Assembly: GCF_019669985.1 (NCBI RefSeq)
Contig: NZ_AP019782.1
Coordinates: 1,854,001 to 1,918,000, forward strand
Origin: Methylogaea oryzae
Lineage (GTDB): Bacteria; Pseudomonadota; Gammaproteobacteria; Methylococcales; Methylococcaceae
Length of the DNA stretch: 64,000 bases
Reading direction: 5' to 3'
Shown here piece after piece: positions 20,670 through 28,483 of this stretch (position 1 is its first letter; each line of letters starts with the position of its first letter). Below the pieces are notes generated by a model. The model searched no databases, was not told where the DNA came from, and saw only the letters and a program-made list of their open reading frames with translations. The position numbers and the translations under genes are program-made.

Positions 20670-20846
20670 TTATTTTTTTTCCAATTTGGCGATTTCCACT
20701 TTCAGTACTTGCAGCGCAGCGGAAATATCGCCGACTTTTTCCAAATAATCCTCGGCTTGCCGGCAAACTTCCTTCATTCTGGAAATATCGCCGCTGGCCG
20801 CCGCTTGTTGCATGGCGACGCCGTACAATATGACTGGTCCTTGCAT
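20670..20846 (-). CDS. DUF1843-like small peptide, copy 3
   Basis: A 58-residue peptide, MQGPVILYGVAMQQAAASGD..., and the first gene of the cluster. It has the same SGD core (here SGDISRMKEV), one cysteine at C28 and the shared C terminus SAALQVLKVEIAKLEKK. GGAG lies six bases before the ATG at 20846; the longer frame upstream carries no similarity to the other copies. A promoter for the whole peptide-maturase operon should lie upstream; TATGAT in the gap is a weak -10 candidate. Confidence 0.75.
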   Translation of the reverse strand: MQGPVILYGVAMQQAAASGDISRMKEVCRQAEDYLEKVGDISAALQVLKVEIAKLEKK

Positions 20847-21152
20847 AGCCGCTCCGTAGTTTTGCCGCGGCGAAATTACCGTTTGGCGGGCGGAATCATA
20901 ACAATGGCGCTGGCCGAATAATGCAGTCCAGGGATGAAAGTAATGTAAGCCTGGTCTTACGTTTTGATCTACGGGAATCGGGTTGGCGAGCGATGTACTT
21001 CGCTGAAAACAGCCGTAACTTGGTTCGCAGCAGCCGCGATGGGGACGCAGCAAAATGCCTGCCGTACTGCGTTGGAACGCGGCGCGGCGCCGCTAGGAGG
21101 GGCTGGCGGTATACTAGCGCGCTCTAGTTGCGCACGTTTTAGGGGGTATTCG
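20847..21152. other. Divergent intergenic region
   Basis: These 306 bases separate the minus-strand peptide operon from the plus-strand monooxygenase gene. TATACT at 21110-21115 could be the -10 box for the plus-strand pair, but no good -35 is spaced correctly. A short inverted repeat GTAAG...CTTAC lies near 20945-20960. I see no gene. Confidence 0.4.
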
Positions 21153-21446
21153 ATGTATGTCACGCTAGTCCATGTGCAGGTCAAACCGGAATACCTGGAC
21201 GCTTTCATCGCCGCCACGGGCGAAAATCATGAACAGTCCATACGGGAGCCGGGCAACCGGCGCTTCGACGTGGTGCAGTCGGTGGAAGACCCGACGCGCT
21301 TCGTGTTGTACGAGGCTTACGCCAGCGAGGCCGACGCCAATCTCCATAAACAAACCGCCCATTACCTGAAGTGGCGCGATACGGTGGCCGACTGGATGGC
21401 CACGCCGCGCCAGGGCGTCCGCTACGAAGGGCTTTTTCCGCAATGA
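21153..21446 (+). CDS. Antibiotic biosynthesis monooxygenase (ABM) domain protein
   Basis: A 97-residue dimeric ferredoxin-like fold protein of the ABM/LsrG class: MYVTLVHVQVKPEYLDAF, then EPGNRRFDVVQ and RFVLYEAYASEADANLHKQTAHYLKW. Such proteins include AI-2 phosphate isomerase LsrG and small quinone-forming oxygenases; the substrate cannot be read from sequence. AGGGGG lies seven bases before the ATG at 21153. The stop overlaps the start of the alcohol dehydrogenase gene (ATGA), so the two are translated together and probably act on one carbonyl or alcohol metabolite. Confidence 0.85.
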   Translation: MYVTLVHVQVKPEYLDAFIAATGENHEQSIREPGNRRFDVVQSVEDPTRFVLYEAYASEADANLHKQTAHYLKWRDTVADWMATPRQGVRYEGLFPQ

Positions 21447-22636
21447 TCGACATTCAACCGTTTGAAATCGCGCGCTTGCCGCGCATCGTGTTCGGCGACG
21501 GCAGCCTGGCGCGGGTGCCGGCCTTGGTGGCGCAGTATGGGCGCCGCATTTTGCTGGTGACCGGGGCCAAATCGTTTTTGCAGTCGGGCCATTGGAGCGA
21601 ACTGGCCGATGCCTTGCGCGCGGCCGGTACGGAGTGGGAGACCTTTACCGTGGCAGGGGAGCCTTCCCCGCAATTGGCCGACGAGGCCGCCGGCCGTTTC
21701 CGCTCTGCGGGCATCGAGGTAGTGTTGGGCATCGGCGGCGGCAGCGTGTTGGACGCGGCGAAAGCCATCGCCGGCCTGCTGCGGGTGCCCAACTCGGTGA
21801 TGGATTATCTGGAGGGGGTCGGGCCGGAACTGCCTTATGCCGGGCCGTCGGTGCCGTTCATTGCCGTGCCGACCACCGCTGGCACCGGTTCCGAGGCGAC
21901 CAAGAACGCCGTGCTGTCGGTGCAGGGCGAAAACGGCTTCAAAAAATCGTTCCGCCACGAATTGCTGGTACCCGAATATGCGGTGCTGGACCCGCAACTG
22001 CTGGCGTCCTGCCCGCCGGCGCAAATCGCCGCCAACGGCATGGACGCGCTGACCCAGTTGCTGGAGTCTTACGTTTCCACCAAAGCCAATCCTTATACCG
22101 ACGCCCTGGCCATGTCCGGCATGCGCATGGTGCGCGACAGCCTGTTTGCCTGGTACGAGCAAGCCGCCGAAGCGCAGGCGGCCCGGGGCGCCATGCTGTA
22201 TGCGGCTCTGCTGTCGGGCATTACCCTGGCCCAGGTGGGGCTCGGATCGGTGCACGGCCTGGCGTCGCCGTTGGGGGCGTTTTTCCCTATCCCCCACGGC
22301 GTAGCCTGCGGCACCATGGTGGCTGTTTGTACGGAAGTGAATATCCGCAGCCTGCGGCAACGGGCGCCGGACAGCCCGGCGCTGCCCAAGTACGCCCACG
22401 TGGGCAAGGTGCTGGCCCAGGACATGTCCCTGGACGATGCCGCCGCTTGCGACCATCTGGTGAATACCTTGCGGCGATGGACCGAACGACTGGATCTGCC
22501 GCGCTTGTCCCACTACGGCATGGCGGCGGCGGACGTTGCCAAGGTGGTGGCCAACAGCCGCGGCAGCAGCATGAAGACCAATCCTATCGTGCTGACCGAC
22601 GACGAAGTGGCGGAGTGTTTGCAGGCGAGGTTATAG
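21443..22636 (+). CDS. Iron-containing alcohol dehydrogenase
   Basis: Oxidises or reduces an alcohol/aldehyde pair with NAD(P). The 397-residue protein has the nucleotide-binding GIGGGSVLDAAKAIA, the group III signature PTTAGTGSEATKNAVLS, and the metal-binding aspartate and histidines in ANGMDALTQLLES, GSVHGLASPLGAFFPIPHG and the following region. It starts at ATG 21443, overlapping the ABM gene by four bases. Substrate is unknown; coupling to the ABM protein points to a shared pathway. Confidence 0.93.
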   Translation: MIDIQPFEIARLPRIVFGDGSLARVPALVAQYGRRILLVTGAKSFLQSGHWSELADALRAAGTEWETFTVAGEPSPQLADEAAGRFRSAGIEVVLGIGGGSVLDAAKAIAGLLRVPNSVMDYLEGVGPELPYAGPSVPFIAVPTTAGTGSEATKNAVLSVQGENGFKKSFRHELLVPEYAVLDPQLLASCPPAQIAANGMDALTQLLESYVSTKANPYTDALAMSGMRMVRDSLFAWYEQAAEAQAARGAMLYAALLSGITLAQVGLGSVHGLASPLGAFFPIPHGVACGTMVAVCTEVNIRSLRQRAPDSPALPKYAHVGKVLAQDMSLDDAAACDHLVNTLRRWTERLDLPRLSHYGMAAADVAKVVANSRGSSMKTNPIVLTDDEVAECLQARL

Positions 22637-22693
22637 AGCAAGCGGGCAGCGCGCCCGAACGCTACGCGCTGCCTGTATGGCGGGAATCGGCGG

Positions 22694-23041
22694 TCAGAAC
22701 GCCTTGTTGGCGGCCTTCAGGTGGGCGATGGCGCCCTGGGCCGCTTCGCCGGTTTGCGCAGCGTGGCCTTGCTGGCCGTGTTCGATGGCGCTGTTCAGCT
22801 CCCGGATGGCGGCCGGCAGATGGGCGTTGGCTTTTTCCTTTTCGGCGGCTTCCGCATGGGCTTTGGCCGATTTCGCGTGTTCTGCGGCCGCTTTGGCATC
22901 GCCTTGCTTGGCGCTTTCCACACAGGCTTGGGCATGGCTGAGGGCTTCGGCTTTGTGGTCTTCGGCGGCAAACAGGGGGGCTGCGCTCAGCAGGCAGGCC
23001 AGGGTGGCGGCCAAAAATCCGGTGGCGGTTTTGCGTTGCAT
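22694..23041 (-). CDS. SmbP-like small metal-binding protein, exported
   Basis: A 115-residue protein with a clear signal peptide (MQRKTATGFLAATLACLLSA, cleavage after FAA). The mature part is a repetitive alanine- and histidine-rich helical bundle: EALSHAQACVESAK, AAAEHAKSAKAHAEAAEKEK, AIEHGQQGHA, AIAHLKAANKAF. This resembles SmbP of Nitrosomonas europaea, a periplasmic copper and divalent-metal binder. Spaced histidines on heptad-like helices support the assignment. It is convergent with the alcohol dehydrogenase. Confidence 0.75.
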   Translation of the reverse strand: MQRKTATGFLAATLACLLSAAPLFAAEDHKAEALSHAQACVESAKQGDAKAAAEHAKSAKAHAEAAEKEKANAHLPAAIRELNSAIEHGQQGHAAQTGEAAQGAIAHLKAANKAF

Positions 23042-23125
23042 GGTGTTCTCCCAAAGGATGGTTGCACGGTTCGCCGCTGGAAGCGGCGGAAGCCGCCATG
23101 TTAGCAGCATGGCGGGGGTTGCCGC

Positions 23126-24202
23126 TTAGAACAAGCTCATTTGCTCGCCCGGCAGCAAAGGCGGTTTGAACAGGGCCGTATTCAAGGCGGGAAAATCTGC
23201 CGCCAGGCCGGCCTTTCTCTCTGCCAGGCGGAAGCGTTGCCGCAACAGGCCGGCGTAGGCGCCGGTTCCCAATTGGCGGGTTTCGAAACGGCTGTCGTTG
23301 TCACGGCCTTCGCGGGCGTCCCGAACCCGGCTCATCACGTGTTCCGCCTTGAGCGGCTCCTGTTCCTTCAGCCAGGCTTGGAACAGCTCCGCCACTTCCA
23401 AAGGCAAGCGCAACAATTGGTAGCCGGCATGGACGGCGCCGGCCTGGGCGGCGGCGGACAGGATCGCCTCCATTTCGCTGTCGGTGAGCACCGGGATCAC
23501 CGGCGCCACCATCACCCCCACCGGCACGCCGGCCCGGCTCAAGCTTTCGATGGCCTGCAAGCGGCGGCGCGGCGAACTGGCGCGGGGTTCCAGGCGGCGC
23601 GCCAAGTCTTTGTCCAGGGTGGTGATGGAGATTTGCACCTGCACCAAGTGGTCGGCGGCCAACTGGGCCAGCAGGTCCATATCCCGTTCCACCAAGGCGG
23701 CCTTGGTGGTGATGGTGACGGGATGGCGGGTTTCGGCCAGCACTTCCAGGATTTGCCGGGTGATGCGCCAGTCCTTTTCGATGGGCTGGTAGGGATCGGT
23801 GTTGGCGCCCAGGGCGATAGGGGTGCAGCGGTAGCCGCGCTTGCGCAATTCGCTCCGCAGCAACCGGGCCGCGTCAGGCTTGGCGAACAGCTTGGACTCG
23901 AAATCCAGGCCGGGCGACAGGTCCATATAGGCGTGGGTGGGCCGGGCGTAGCAATAAATGCAGCCGTGCTCGCAGCCCCGGTAGGCGTTGATGGACTGGT
24001 CGAAAGGGATGTCCGGCGATGCGTTGCGGCTGAGGATGCGCTTGGCAGTTTCCACCGTGACGGTGGTGGCGAGGCGCGGCGGTTCCTCTTCGAGCGTGTT
24101 CCAGCCGTCGTCCACCGTTTCGCGGCGGTGGAGGCCGTAGCGGCTGTCGGCGTTGCTGGCGGTGCCGCGGCCTTTCAGTGGCGTATGGGGCGAATAGGTC
24201 AT
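23126..24202 (-). CDS. PA0069-family radical SAM protein
   Basis: A 358-residue radical SAM enzyme with the cluster motif at C77, C81 and C84 (RGCEHGCIYCYARPTHAY). The flanking DQSINAYRGCEHGC and GANTDPYQPIEK are typical of the PA0069/Rv2578c family, related to spore photoproduct lyase. The reaction is not established for the family; DNA repair has been suggested from the SplB resemblance. The start overlaps the stop of the upstream lipoprotein gene (ATGA), forming an operon. Confidence 0.9.
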   Translation of the reverse strand: MTYSPHTPLKGRGTASNADSRYGLHRRETVDDGWNTLEEEPPRLATTVTVETAKRILSRNASPDIPFDQSINAYRGCEHGCIYCYARPTHAYMDLSPGLDFESKLFAKPDAARLLRSELRKRGYRCTPIALGANTDPYQPIEKDWRITRQILEVLAETRHPVTITTKAALVERDMDLLAQLAADHLVQVQISITTLDKDLARRLEPRASSPRRRLQAIESLSRAGVPVGVMVAPVIPVLTDSEMEAILSAAAQAGAVHAGYQLLRLPLEVAELFQAWLKEQEPLKAEHVMSRVRDAREGRDNDSRFETRQLGTGAYAGLLRQRFRLAERKAGLAADFPALNTALFKPPLLPGEQMSLF

Positions 24203-24495
24203 TGCGCCGGATTGGGGCTTGCCGGAGATTTTACTTGGCTGGACTGGATGGTGGCCTGCAGCGTTTCCACGTAGCGGTTATAGATGGCTTCCCGTTCCAA
24301 CAGTCGACGGAAGGTGTCCGGGCTGAGGCATTCCAGTTCCTTGGCGGAAACGTAAGGCAGGGCCGGCGGAAAGGGCAGTTCCAGCGCTTGGATCGCGGTG
24401 GGAGGCGCTGGATCGGGCGGCGCGGTCCAGTTCGGCAGGCCGCAGCCGCTTAGCGCCGTGGAGGCTAGGGCGAGCAGGCTTATCGAATGTCGCAC
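24199..24495 (-). CDS. Small lipoprotein
   Basis: A 98-residue protein with a lipoprotein signal peptide, MRHSISLLALASTALSGCG, and lipid-attachment cysteine C18. The mature part is proline-rich and then helical (ECLSPDTFRRLLEREAIYNRYVETLQATIQ). I recognise no family. Its stop codon overlaps the start of the PA0069-type gene, so they are cotranscribed; any functional link is unknown. Confidence 0.75.
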   Translation of the reverse strand: MRHSISLLALASTALSGCGLPNWTAPPDPAPPTAIQALELPFPPALPYVSAKELECLSPDTFRRLLEREAIYNRYVETLQATIQSSQVKSPASPNPAQ

Positions 24496-24547
24496 GGGCG
24501 CATCTCCTCGGTTGGCCAGTGCCGACAGCGGCGGCAGGCATGGGGAT

Positions 24548-24916
24548 TTAGCCGATCAGCTCCAGAGCGTTGCCGTCCGGATCGCGGCAGAACAAGGCGC
24601 GCCGGCCCGAATGGCTCAAGGTGTAGCGGACACCGTGTTTGTCCAGGTGTGCGATCAATCCGTCGAAATCGTTGACGAGCAAGGCCGTGTGGCGGTCGCG
24701 TCCGCCGTGTTCGGGTCGCTGCAGGCCGATTTCCGGGCTGGGCAGGGCCAGCAGGTGAATTTGCTGTTCGCCCAGCTCGTACCAAACGCCGTCGTATTTC
24801 AGCACCGGCCGCTTATCGCTGGGTTCCAGGCCCAGTACGCCTTCATAAAAGGCGCGGGAGGCGGCCAGGTCGGCCACCAGCACCGAGGCGTGATGTAGGC
24901 TTTGGATGAATTTCAT
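24548..24916 (-). CDS. VOC (glyoxalase/bleomycin-resistance) family protein
   Basis: A 122-residue vicinal-oxygen-chelate fold protein. It opens MKFIQSLHHASVLVADLAASRAFYE, has the second-half repeat ALLVNDFDGLIAHLDKHGV and ends FCRDPDGNALELIG, the usual metal-ligand glutamate region. Members include glyoxalase I-like lyases, epimerases and dioxygenases; this one cannot be assigned a substrate. It lies upstream of the lipoprotein gene on the same strand, 52 bases away. Confidence 0.88.
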   Translation of the reverse strand: MKFIQSLHHASVLVADLAASRAFYEGVLGLEPSDKRPVLKYDGVWYELGEQQIHLLALPSPEIGLQRPEHGGRDRHTALLVNDFDGLIAHLDKHGVRYTLSHSGRRALFCRDPDGNALELIG

Positions 24917-25079
24917 GGGCCGATTCTAGCGGGTGCGGGGCGGAAAATGAAGAGAGGGCCGGAGCGGTTCGTCGCCTTCGGTTTGGGTCGCCGTTGATCG
25001 GCTTGACCGCAGCGGGCGCCGTCCATACTCTTGCGGCGAAACGGTTGACTGGATCATCGGAAATTAGGAGGTGCAAGGC

Positions 25080-25775
25080 ATGGGCGCGAAAACACTGGTC
25101 GGCGTATGGCGTGGCGGTGATTTGGGGACTTTGCCCCGGTTGCCCATTTTGGCTGTCGCCGTGTGCGTATTTTTTTCGCCGTCGCCGCCCGCGCTGGCGG
25201 AGGTGGCCGCAAACGGGGGGCGGATTCCGTCAGCGGAGGGCGCTCCCGCCAAATCGAACTGCACCAGTCACCGAACCACCATCCAGCAGTCGCCCAAGGG
25301 CGGTTATTGGGCTGATGGCTACATCAACAACACCAAGGTGTCCCTGCACATCGACACGGGGGCTAACGTGGTGGCGGTGCCGCTTACGGTGGCGCGCGCG
25401 GCCGGCCTGGCGGTGGGGGAAATGGGGCACGCCAACACCGCCAGCGACGTCATTACCACTTACCGGACGGTGATTCCGGCGTTGCGCGTCGGTAACCTGA
25501 TGTTTCGTAACGTCAAGGCCGCCATCAATCCCAAATCCCCGGACGACGAGGTCCTGTTCGGCATGAGCGCGCTGGAAGCGGTGAGCGTTCATCAGGAGCA
25601 AGGCACCATGGTGCTTTCCACGGAGGTATGCGGACAGTCGCCGTCGGCGGTTGAAGGCGCCGCCGCGGTTGCTCCGGAGCCTGCCGTGGTGCTGAAGCGC
25701 TCGGTACGCGAATGCATGGGGCCGAATCATGTCATCGACAAAAAGGCCATGGAGTGCATGAAGTCGGCGCGATGA
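25080..25775 (+). CDS. Retropepsin-like aspartic protease, exported
   Basis: A 231-residue protein with an N-terminal hydrophobic export segment (LPILAVAVCVFFSPSPPALA). It has a single aspartic-protease half-domain: D92-T-G in LHIDTGANVVAVPLTVA and the later hydrophobic VLFGMSALEAV. This matches the bacterial clan AA retropepsin-like family (TIGR02281-like), which works as homodimers. A C-terminal extension carries extra cysteines (VRECMGPN, MECMKSAR). AGGAGGTG lies seven bases before ATG 25080, fixing the start. Natural substrates are unknown. Confidence 0.85.
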   Translation: MGAKTLVGVWRGGDLGTLPRLPILAVAVCVFFSPSPPALAEVAANGGRIPSAEGAPAKSNCTSHRTTIQQSPKGGYWADGYINNTKVSLHIDTGANVVAVPLTVARAAGLAVGEMGHANTASDVITTYRTVIPALRVGNLMFRNVKAAINPKSPDDEVLFGMSALEAVSVHQEQGTMVLSTEVCGQSPSAVEGAAAVAPEPAVVLKRSVRECMGPNHVIDKKAMECMKSAR

Positions 25776-25816
25776 AGGCGGCCGCCGTTCTCGGCCTGGA
25801 TTTTTAAGTTAATCAA

Positions 25817-27016
25817 ATGTCGCAGCGAGTTATGCCTTATCCCCCAGCTCCGAGCCGCCGTATGGCGGAGATTCAAGCACCCATCATTCCCGTGGTGGCC
25901 GATTGGCTGCGTCAATGCCCTGCCGCGATTTCCCTGGGGCAGGGGGTGGCGTTTTACGGCCCGCCGGAGGAGGCTTTGGCGCGAGCGGGGCGCTTTGGCC
26001 AAAACGCGGACGAGCACAAATACGGCCCGGTGCAGGGGCAGCCGCAACTTTTGGCGCTGATCCGCGCCAAGTTGGCGGCGGAAAACGGCATGGATTTGAC
26101 CGGGAGGCAGGTGGTGGTTACCGCCGGTGCCAATATGGCGTTCCTCAACGCCTTGTTCGCTATCACCGATCCCGCCGACGAAGTAATCCTTCCCTCGCCC
26201 TATTACTTCAATCAGGAAATGGCGGTTCGCATGGTGGGTTGCGAGCCGGTGCTGGCGCCTACGGACGACGACTATCAGCTGCGTCTGGACGCCATACGGG
26301 CGGCCATTACGCCGCGTACTCGCGCGGTGGTGACCATCTCCCCCAACAATCCCACCGGCGCGGTGTATGGAGAGAGCGCCCTGGCCGAGGTCAACGCGTT
26401 ATGTCGCGAGCGCGGCATCTACCACATTTGCGACGAGGCCTACGAAAACTTCCTTTACGGACAGGCGCGGCATTTTTCGCCCGGTTCCTTGCCCGACTCC
26501 GCCGGCCACACCATTTCCCTGTATTCCCTGTCCAAGGCCTACGGATTCGCATCCTGGCGCATCGGCTACATGGTGGTGCCGGACCACCTGTATTCGGCGG
26601 TGTTGAAAGCCCAGGATACCAACCTCATTTGCGCCAGCCGCATCGCCCAAGAAGCGGCCATAGGCGCTTTGCAAACCGGCTCGGCTTACTGCCGCGAACA
26701 TTTGGCGACCTTGGCAGGGGTGCGCCGGGCGGTGTTGGACGAGTTGCAGGCCTTGCGGGGCTGCTGCGCGATTCCGGCCACCGACGGTGCCTTTTACTTT
26801 TTGCTGAAATTGAATGCGCCGCTGGAGGCCATGGTCGTGGCTGAACGGCTGGTGCGGGAATACGGGGTGGCGGTCATCCCCGGCAACGCTTTCGGCTGGG
26901 AGGAGGGGTGTTATTTGCGCCTGTCCTACGGCGCATTGCAGCCCGATACGGCGGTGGAGGGCGTGCGCAGGCTGGTTAACGGGCTATTGCGTTTAAGCGG
27001 CGAGCATTCGCCGTAG
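25817..27016 (+). CDS. Class I/II pyridoxal-phosphate aminotransferase
   Basis: A 399-residue fold-type I aminotransferase. It has the Schiff-base lysine in YSLSKAYGFASWRIGYM, the PLP-contacting SPNNPTGAVY and CDEAYENF, and the C-terminal carboxylate-binding arginine in YLRLSYG. It resembles aspartate/aromatic-type enzymes of the AspC/PatA group, but the amino-acid substrate cannot be fixed. It stands alone, 41 bases after the retropepsin gene on the same strand. Confidence 0.9.
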   Translation: MSQRVMPYPPAPSRRMAEIQAPIIPVVADWLRQCPAAISLGQGVAFYGPPEEALARAGRFGQNADEHKYGPVQGQPQLLALIRAKLAAENGMDLTGRQVVVTAGANMAFLNALFAITDPADEVILPSPYYFNQEMAVRMVGCEPVLAPTDDDYQLRLDAIRAAITPRTRAVVTISPNNPTGAVYGESALAEVNALCRERGIYHICDEAYENFLYGQARHFSPGSLPDSAGHTISLYSLSKAYGFASWRIGYMVVPDHLYSAVLKAQDTNLICASRIAQEAAIGALQTGSAYCREHLATLAGVRRAVLDELQALRGCCAIPATDGAFYFLLKLNAPLEAMVVAERLVREYGVAVIPGNAFGWEEGCYLRLSYGALQPDTAVEGVRRLVNGLLRLSGEHSP

Positions 27017-27190
27017 GAACGCTTCGTGTTGCGGCCCTGGGACACCGGCGTGGGCATCCGAGCGCGGAGGGAGCAGCGATCGAGTGCGTAGCGCAAAACG
27101 ATACATGCGGTATTTTGGATTAAATAAGGCTTATGTATTCGATTAAAAGTATTGATCCATTGGGTTCCGCCCCTCTTGTATAATTACTCC

Positions 27191-27274
27191 GTGACTGTCA
27201 CTTAGCCCGCGTGGCGTGTGACAGGCCGTAGTCTGTTCTCCTCCTCTTTGGCGGCCTGTGGCCGCCTTTTTTTT
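27191..27274 (+). ncRNA. Candidate small regulatory RNA with anti-Shine-Dalgarno loop
   Basis: A possible 84-base transcript. A TATAAT box lies at 27179-27184, though no convincing -35 is seen. The RNA would begin with a hairpin whose stem is CTGTCAC (27195-27201) and GTGACAG (27218-27224). A single-stranded pyrimidine stretch TCTCCTCCTCTTT (27237-27249) follows, which can pair with ribosome-binding sites. It ends in a textbook terminator, GGCGGCC/GGCCGCC with eight T (27250-27274). The nearest upstream gene ends 170 bases before it. No known RNA family was recognised. Confidence 0.5.
27250..27274 (+). terminator. Rho-independent terminator of the candidate small RNA
   Basis: GGCGGCC, a three-base loop, GGCCGCC and then eight T. 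It would also stop readthrough from the aminotransferase gene. Confidence 0.85.
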
Positions 27275-27335
27275 GCCTTTAATCCGGGGGTTGGTATTGT
27301 CGGGCGACCTCGTTACTGGCCTGGGCCTGGGCAAT

Positions 27336-27374
27336 AAAAAAACCCGCGAGGCGAAACGCGCCAGGCGGGTTTTT
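27336..27374 (-). terminator. Terminator after tRNA-Ser
   Basis: AAAAACCCGC and GCGGGTTTTTTT arms flank a GC-rich interior (27336-27374). It lies 25 bases downstream of the tRNA-Ser 3' end on the minus strand and has T-tracts on both sides, so it may act in both directions. Confidence 0.8.
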
Positions 27375-27398
27375 GGTGAGTTTGCGTAAACTCTAATT

Positions 27399-27488
27399 TG
27401 GCGGAGAGAGAGGGATTCGAACCCTCGATACGGGTTAACGTATACACACTTTCCAGGCGTGCTCCTTCAACCACTCGGACATCTCTCC
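27399..27488 (-). tRNA. tRNA-Ser (anticodon GGA)
   Basis: The reverse strand folds as a class II tRNA: acceptor stem GGAGAGA/TCTCTCC, discriminator G, encoded CCA (27399-27401), anticodon GGA in a CTGGAAA loop, a long variable arm and T-loop GGTTCGAATCC. It is 90 bases with CCA. It decodes UCC and UCU serine codons. Confidence 0.97.
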
Positions 27489-27725
27489 GGTGCAGCCCAA
27501 AATTATAACAGCGGATTATTGGCATGTCACGCCCCATGACGTCTTTTATTCATGCTCCCGCGCATTTTTTGCTCGATGGAAGGCGCCGATGGCTGTGAAG
27601 ACCGACAGCGATCATGGTGGCGTGATGTTAACGGCTTCGTTTCCCGGGCCGTATCGGGCCGCCTAGGAGGCGAAGGGAGACGGGAAGGGCAGGCGGGCCA
27701 AGGGCGCTGGGGCGCGCTCGGAAAT
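27489..27725. other. Intergenic region without recognised gene
   Basis: About 240 bases upstream of tRNA-Ser. It should contain the tRNA promoter on the minus strand. An open frame of 64 codons on the plus strand has no supporting signals. I see nothing else. Confidence 0.4.
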
Positions 27726-27761
27726 AAAAAAGCCGCCGGTTGTTAAGCCGGCGGCTTTTTT
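27726..27761. terminator. Bidirectional terminator of the DUF2970 operon
   Basis: AAAAAAGCCGCCGG and CCGGCGGCTTTTTT flank an eight-base loop. It lies 25 bases beyond the stop codon of the minus-strand gene ending at 27787, and its symmetrical A and T tracts allow termination in both directions. Confidence 0.9.
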
Positions 27762-27786
27762 GCTAGGCGTGAGCGGGCGGATTCAG

Positions 27787-28002
27787 CTATGCCGCGCCCG
27801 CTTTGCTCAGCACCAACCTAACCACAAAAATGATCGCCAATATGAACAGTACGGTGCCGATGACGCCGGTGACGATAAAGGTCTTGGCGGATCCCGCCGT
27901 AAAGTCACGCTCGCGGTTCGCGCTGCTTTGAATGCCGATCGCTGCGGACAGCGTACTGGCGATCACTTGCATCAAATTAGGTTTGGTCTGTTTGTCACTC
28001 AT
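27787..28002 (-). CDS. DUF2970 family small membrane protein
   Basis: A 71-residue protein with a conserved N-terminal stretch (SAAIGIQSSANRERDFTAGS) and one C-terminal transmembrane helix (FIVTGVIGTVLFILAIIFVV). This matches DUF2970 as I remember it; its function is unknown. It is the last gene of a three-gene minus-strand operon and is followed by a strong terminator. Confidence 0.8.
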   Translation of the reverse strand: MSDKQTKPNLMQVIASTLSAAIGIQSSANRERDFTAGSAKTFIVTGVIGTVLFILAIIFVVRLVLSKAGAA

Positions 28003-28009
28003 GGCGGCT

Positions 28010-28465
28010 TTACTGGCCCTGTTGCTTAGCCTTTCTTTCGCGAAGATAGGGCGGGAGGTACTTGGCGGCGAAAGCTCCGCCGATGACCAGCGCGACGATA
28101 ATCAGCGATTTGTAGTTTTCGCGGGCGATGCGCTCATCCTGGTCTTCGTTCAGGCCGAACACGGAGACGTATTCGGTGACAAAAGCCAACAGCTGCACGG
28201 TGACGATGGACAGGCCCAGGGACAGGATGAAACGGTCCAGGGCGGCGTTTTCGGTGACTTTCAAATCGTTCAGGAACAATTTGACGATGACATATCCGGG
28301 CACGAGCATCTCGAGCACGCCCACCGCGATTTTTTCCGCCACCAGGATGCCGCTGCTGGTGAACACGGAAAACATGATGACCATGATGACGGTGAATACG
28401 CCGACGCCGCCCCACATTTTTTGGTCGATGCTTAATTTGTCCAAATATTCTTTGTAAAAGCTCAT
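28010..28465 (-). CDS. Multi-pass membrane protein, DUF1616-like region
   Basis: A 151-residue protein with about four hydrophobic segments: VGVFTVIMVIMFSVF, VLEMLVPGYVIVKLF, ILSLGLSIVTVQLLAF and SLIIVALVIGGAFAA. The LVPGY...LDRFILSLGLSI part recalls the conserved core of DUF1616 proteins, but the match is partial. It sits seven bases upstream of the DUF2970 gene. Function unknown. Confidence 0.7.
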   Translation of the reverse strand: MSFYKEYLDKLSIDQKMWGGVGVFTVIMVIMFSVFTSSGILVAEKIAVGVLEMLVPGYVIVKLFLNDLKVTENAALDRFILSLGLSIVTVQLLAFVTEYVSVFGLNEDQDERIARENYKSLIIVALVIGGAFAAKYLPPYLRERKAKQQGQ

Positions 28466-28483
28466 GTCTCCACCTCGTTTGGT

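Noticed and set aside
27399..27488. tRNA-Ser as an integration site
   Set aside because: No integrase, duplicated tRNA end or accessory genes lie next to it.
27552..27746. 64-codon plus-strand open frame
   Set aside because: No ribosome-binding site or family, runs into a terminator stem, composition of GC-rich noise.
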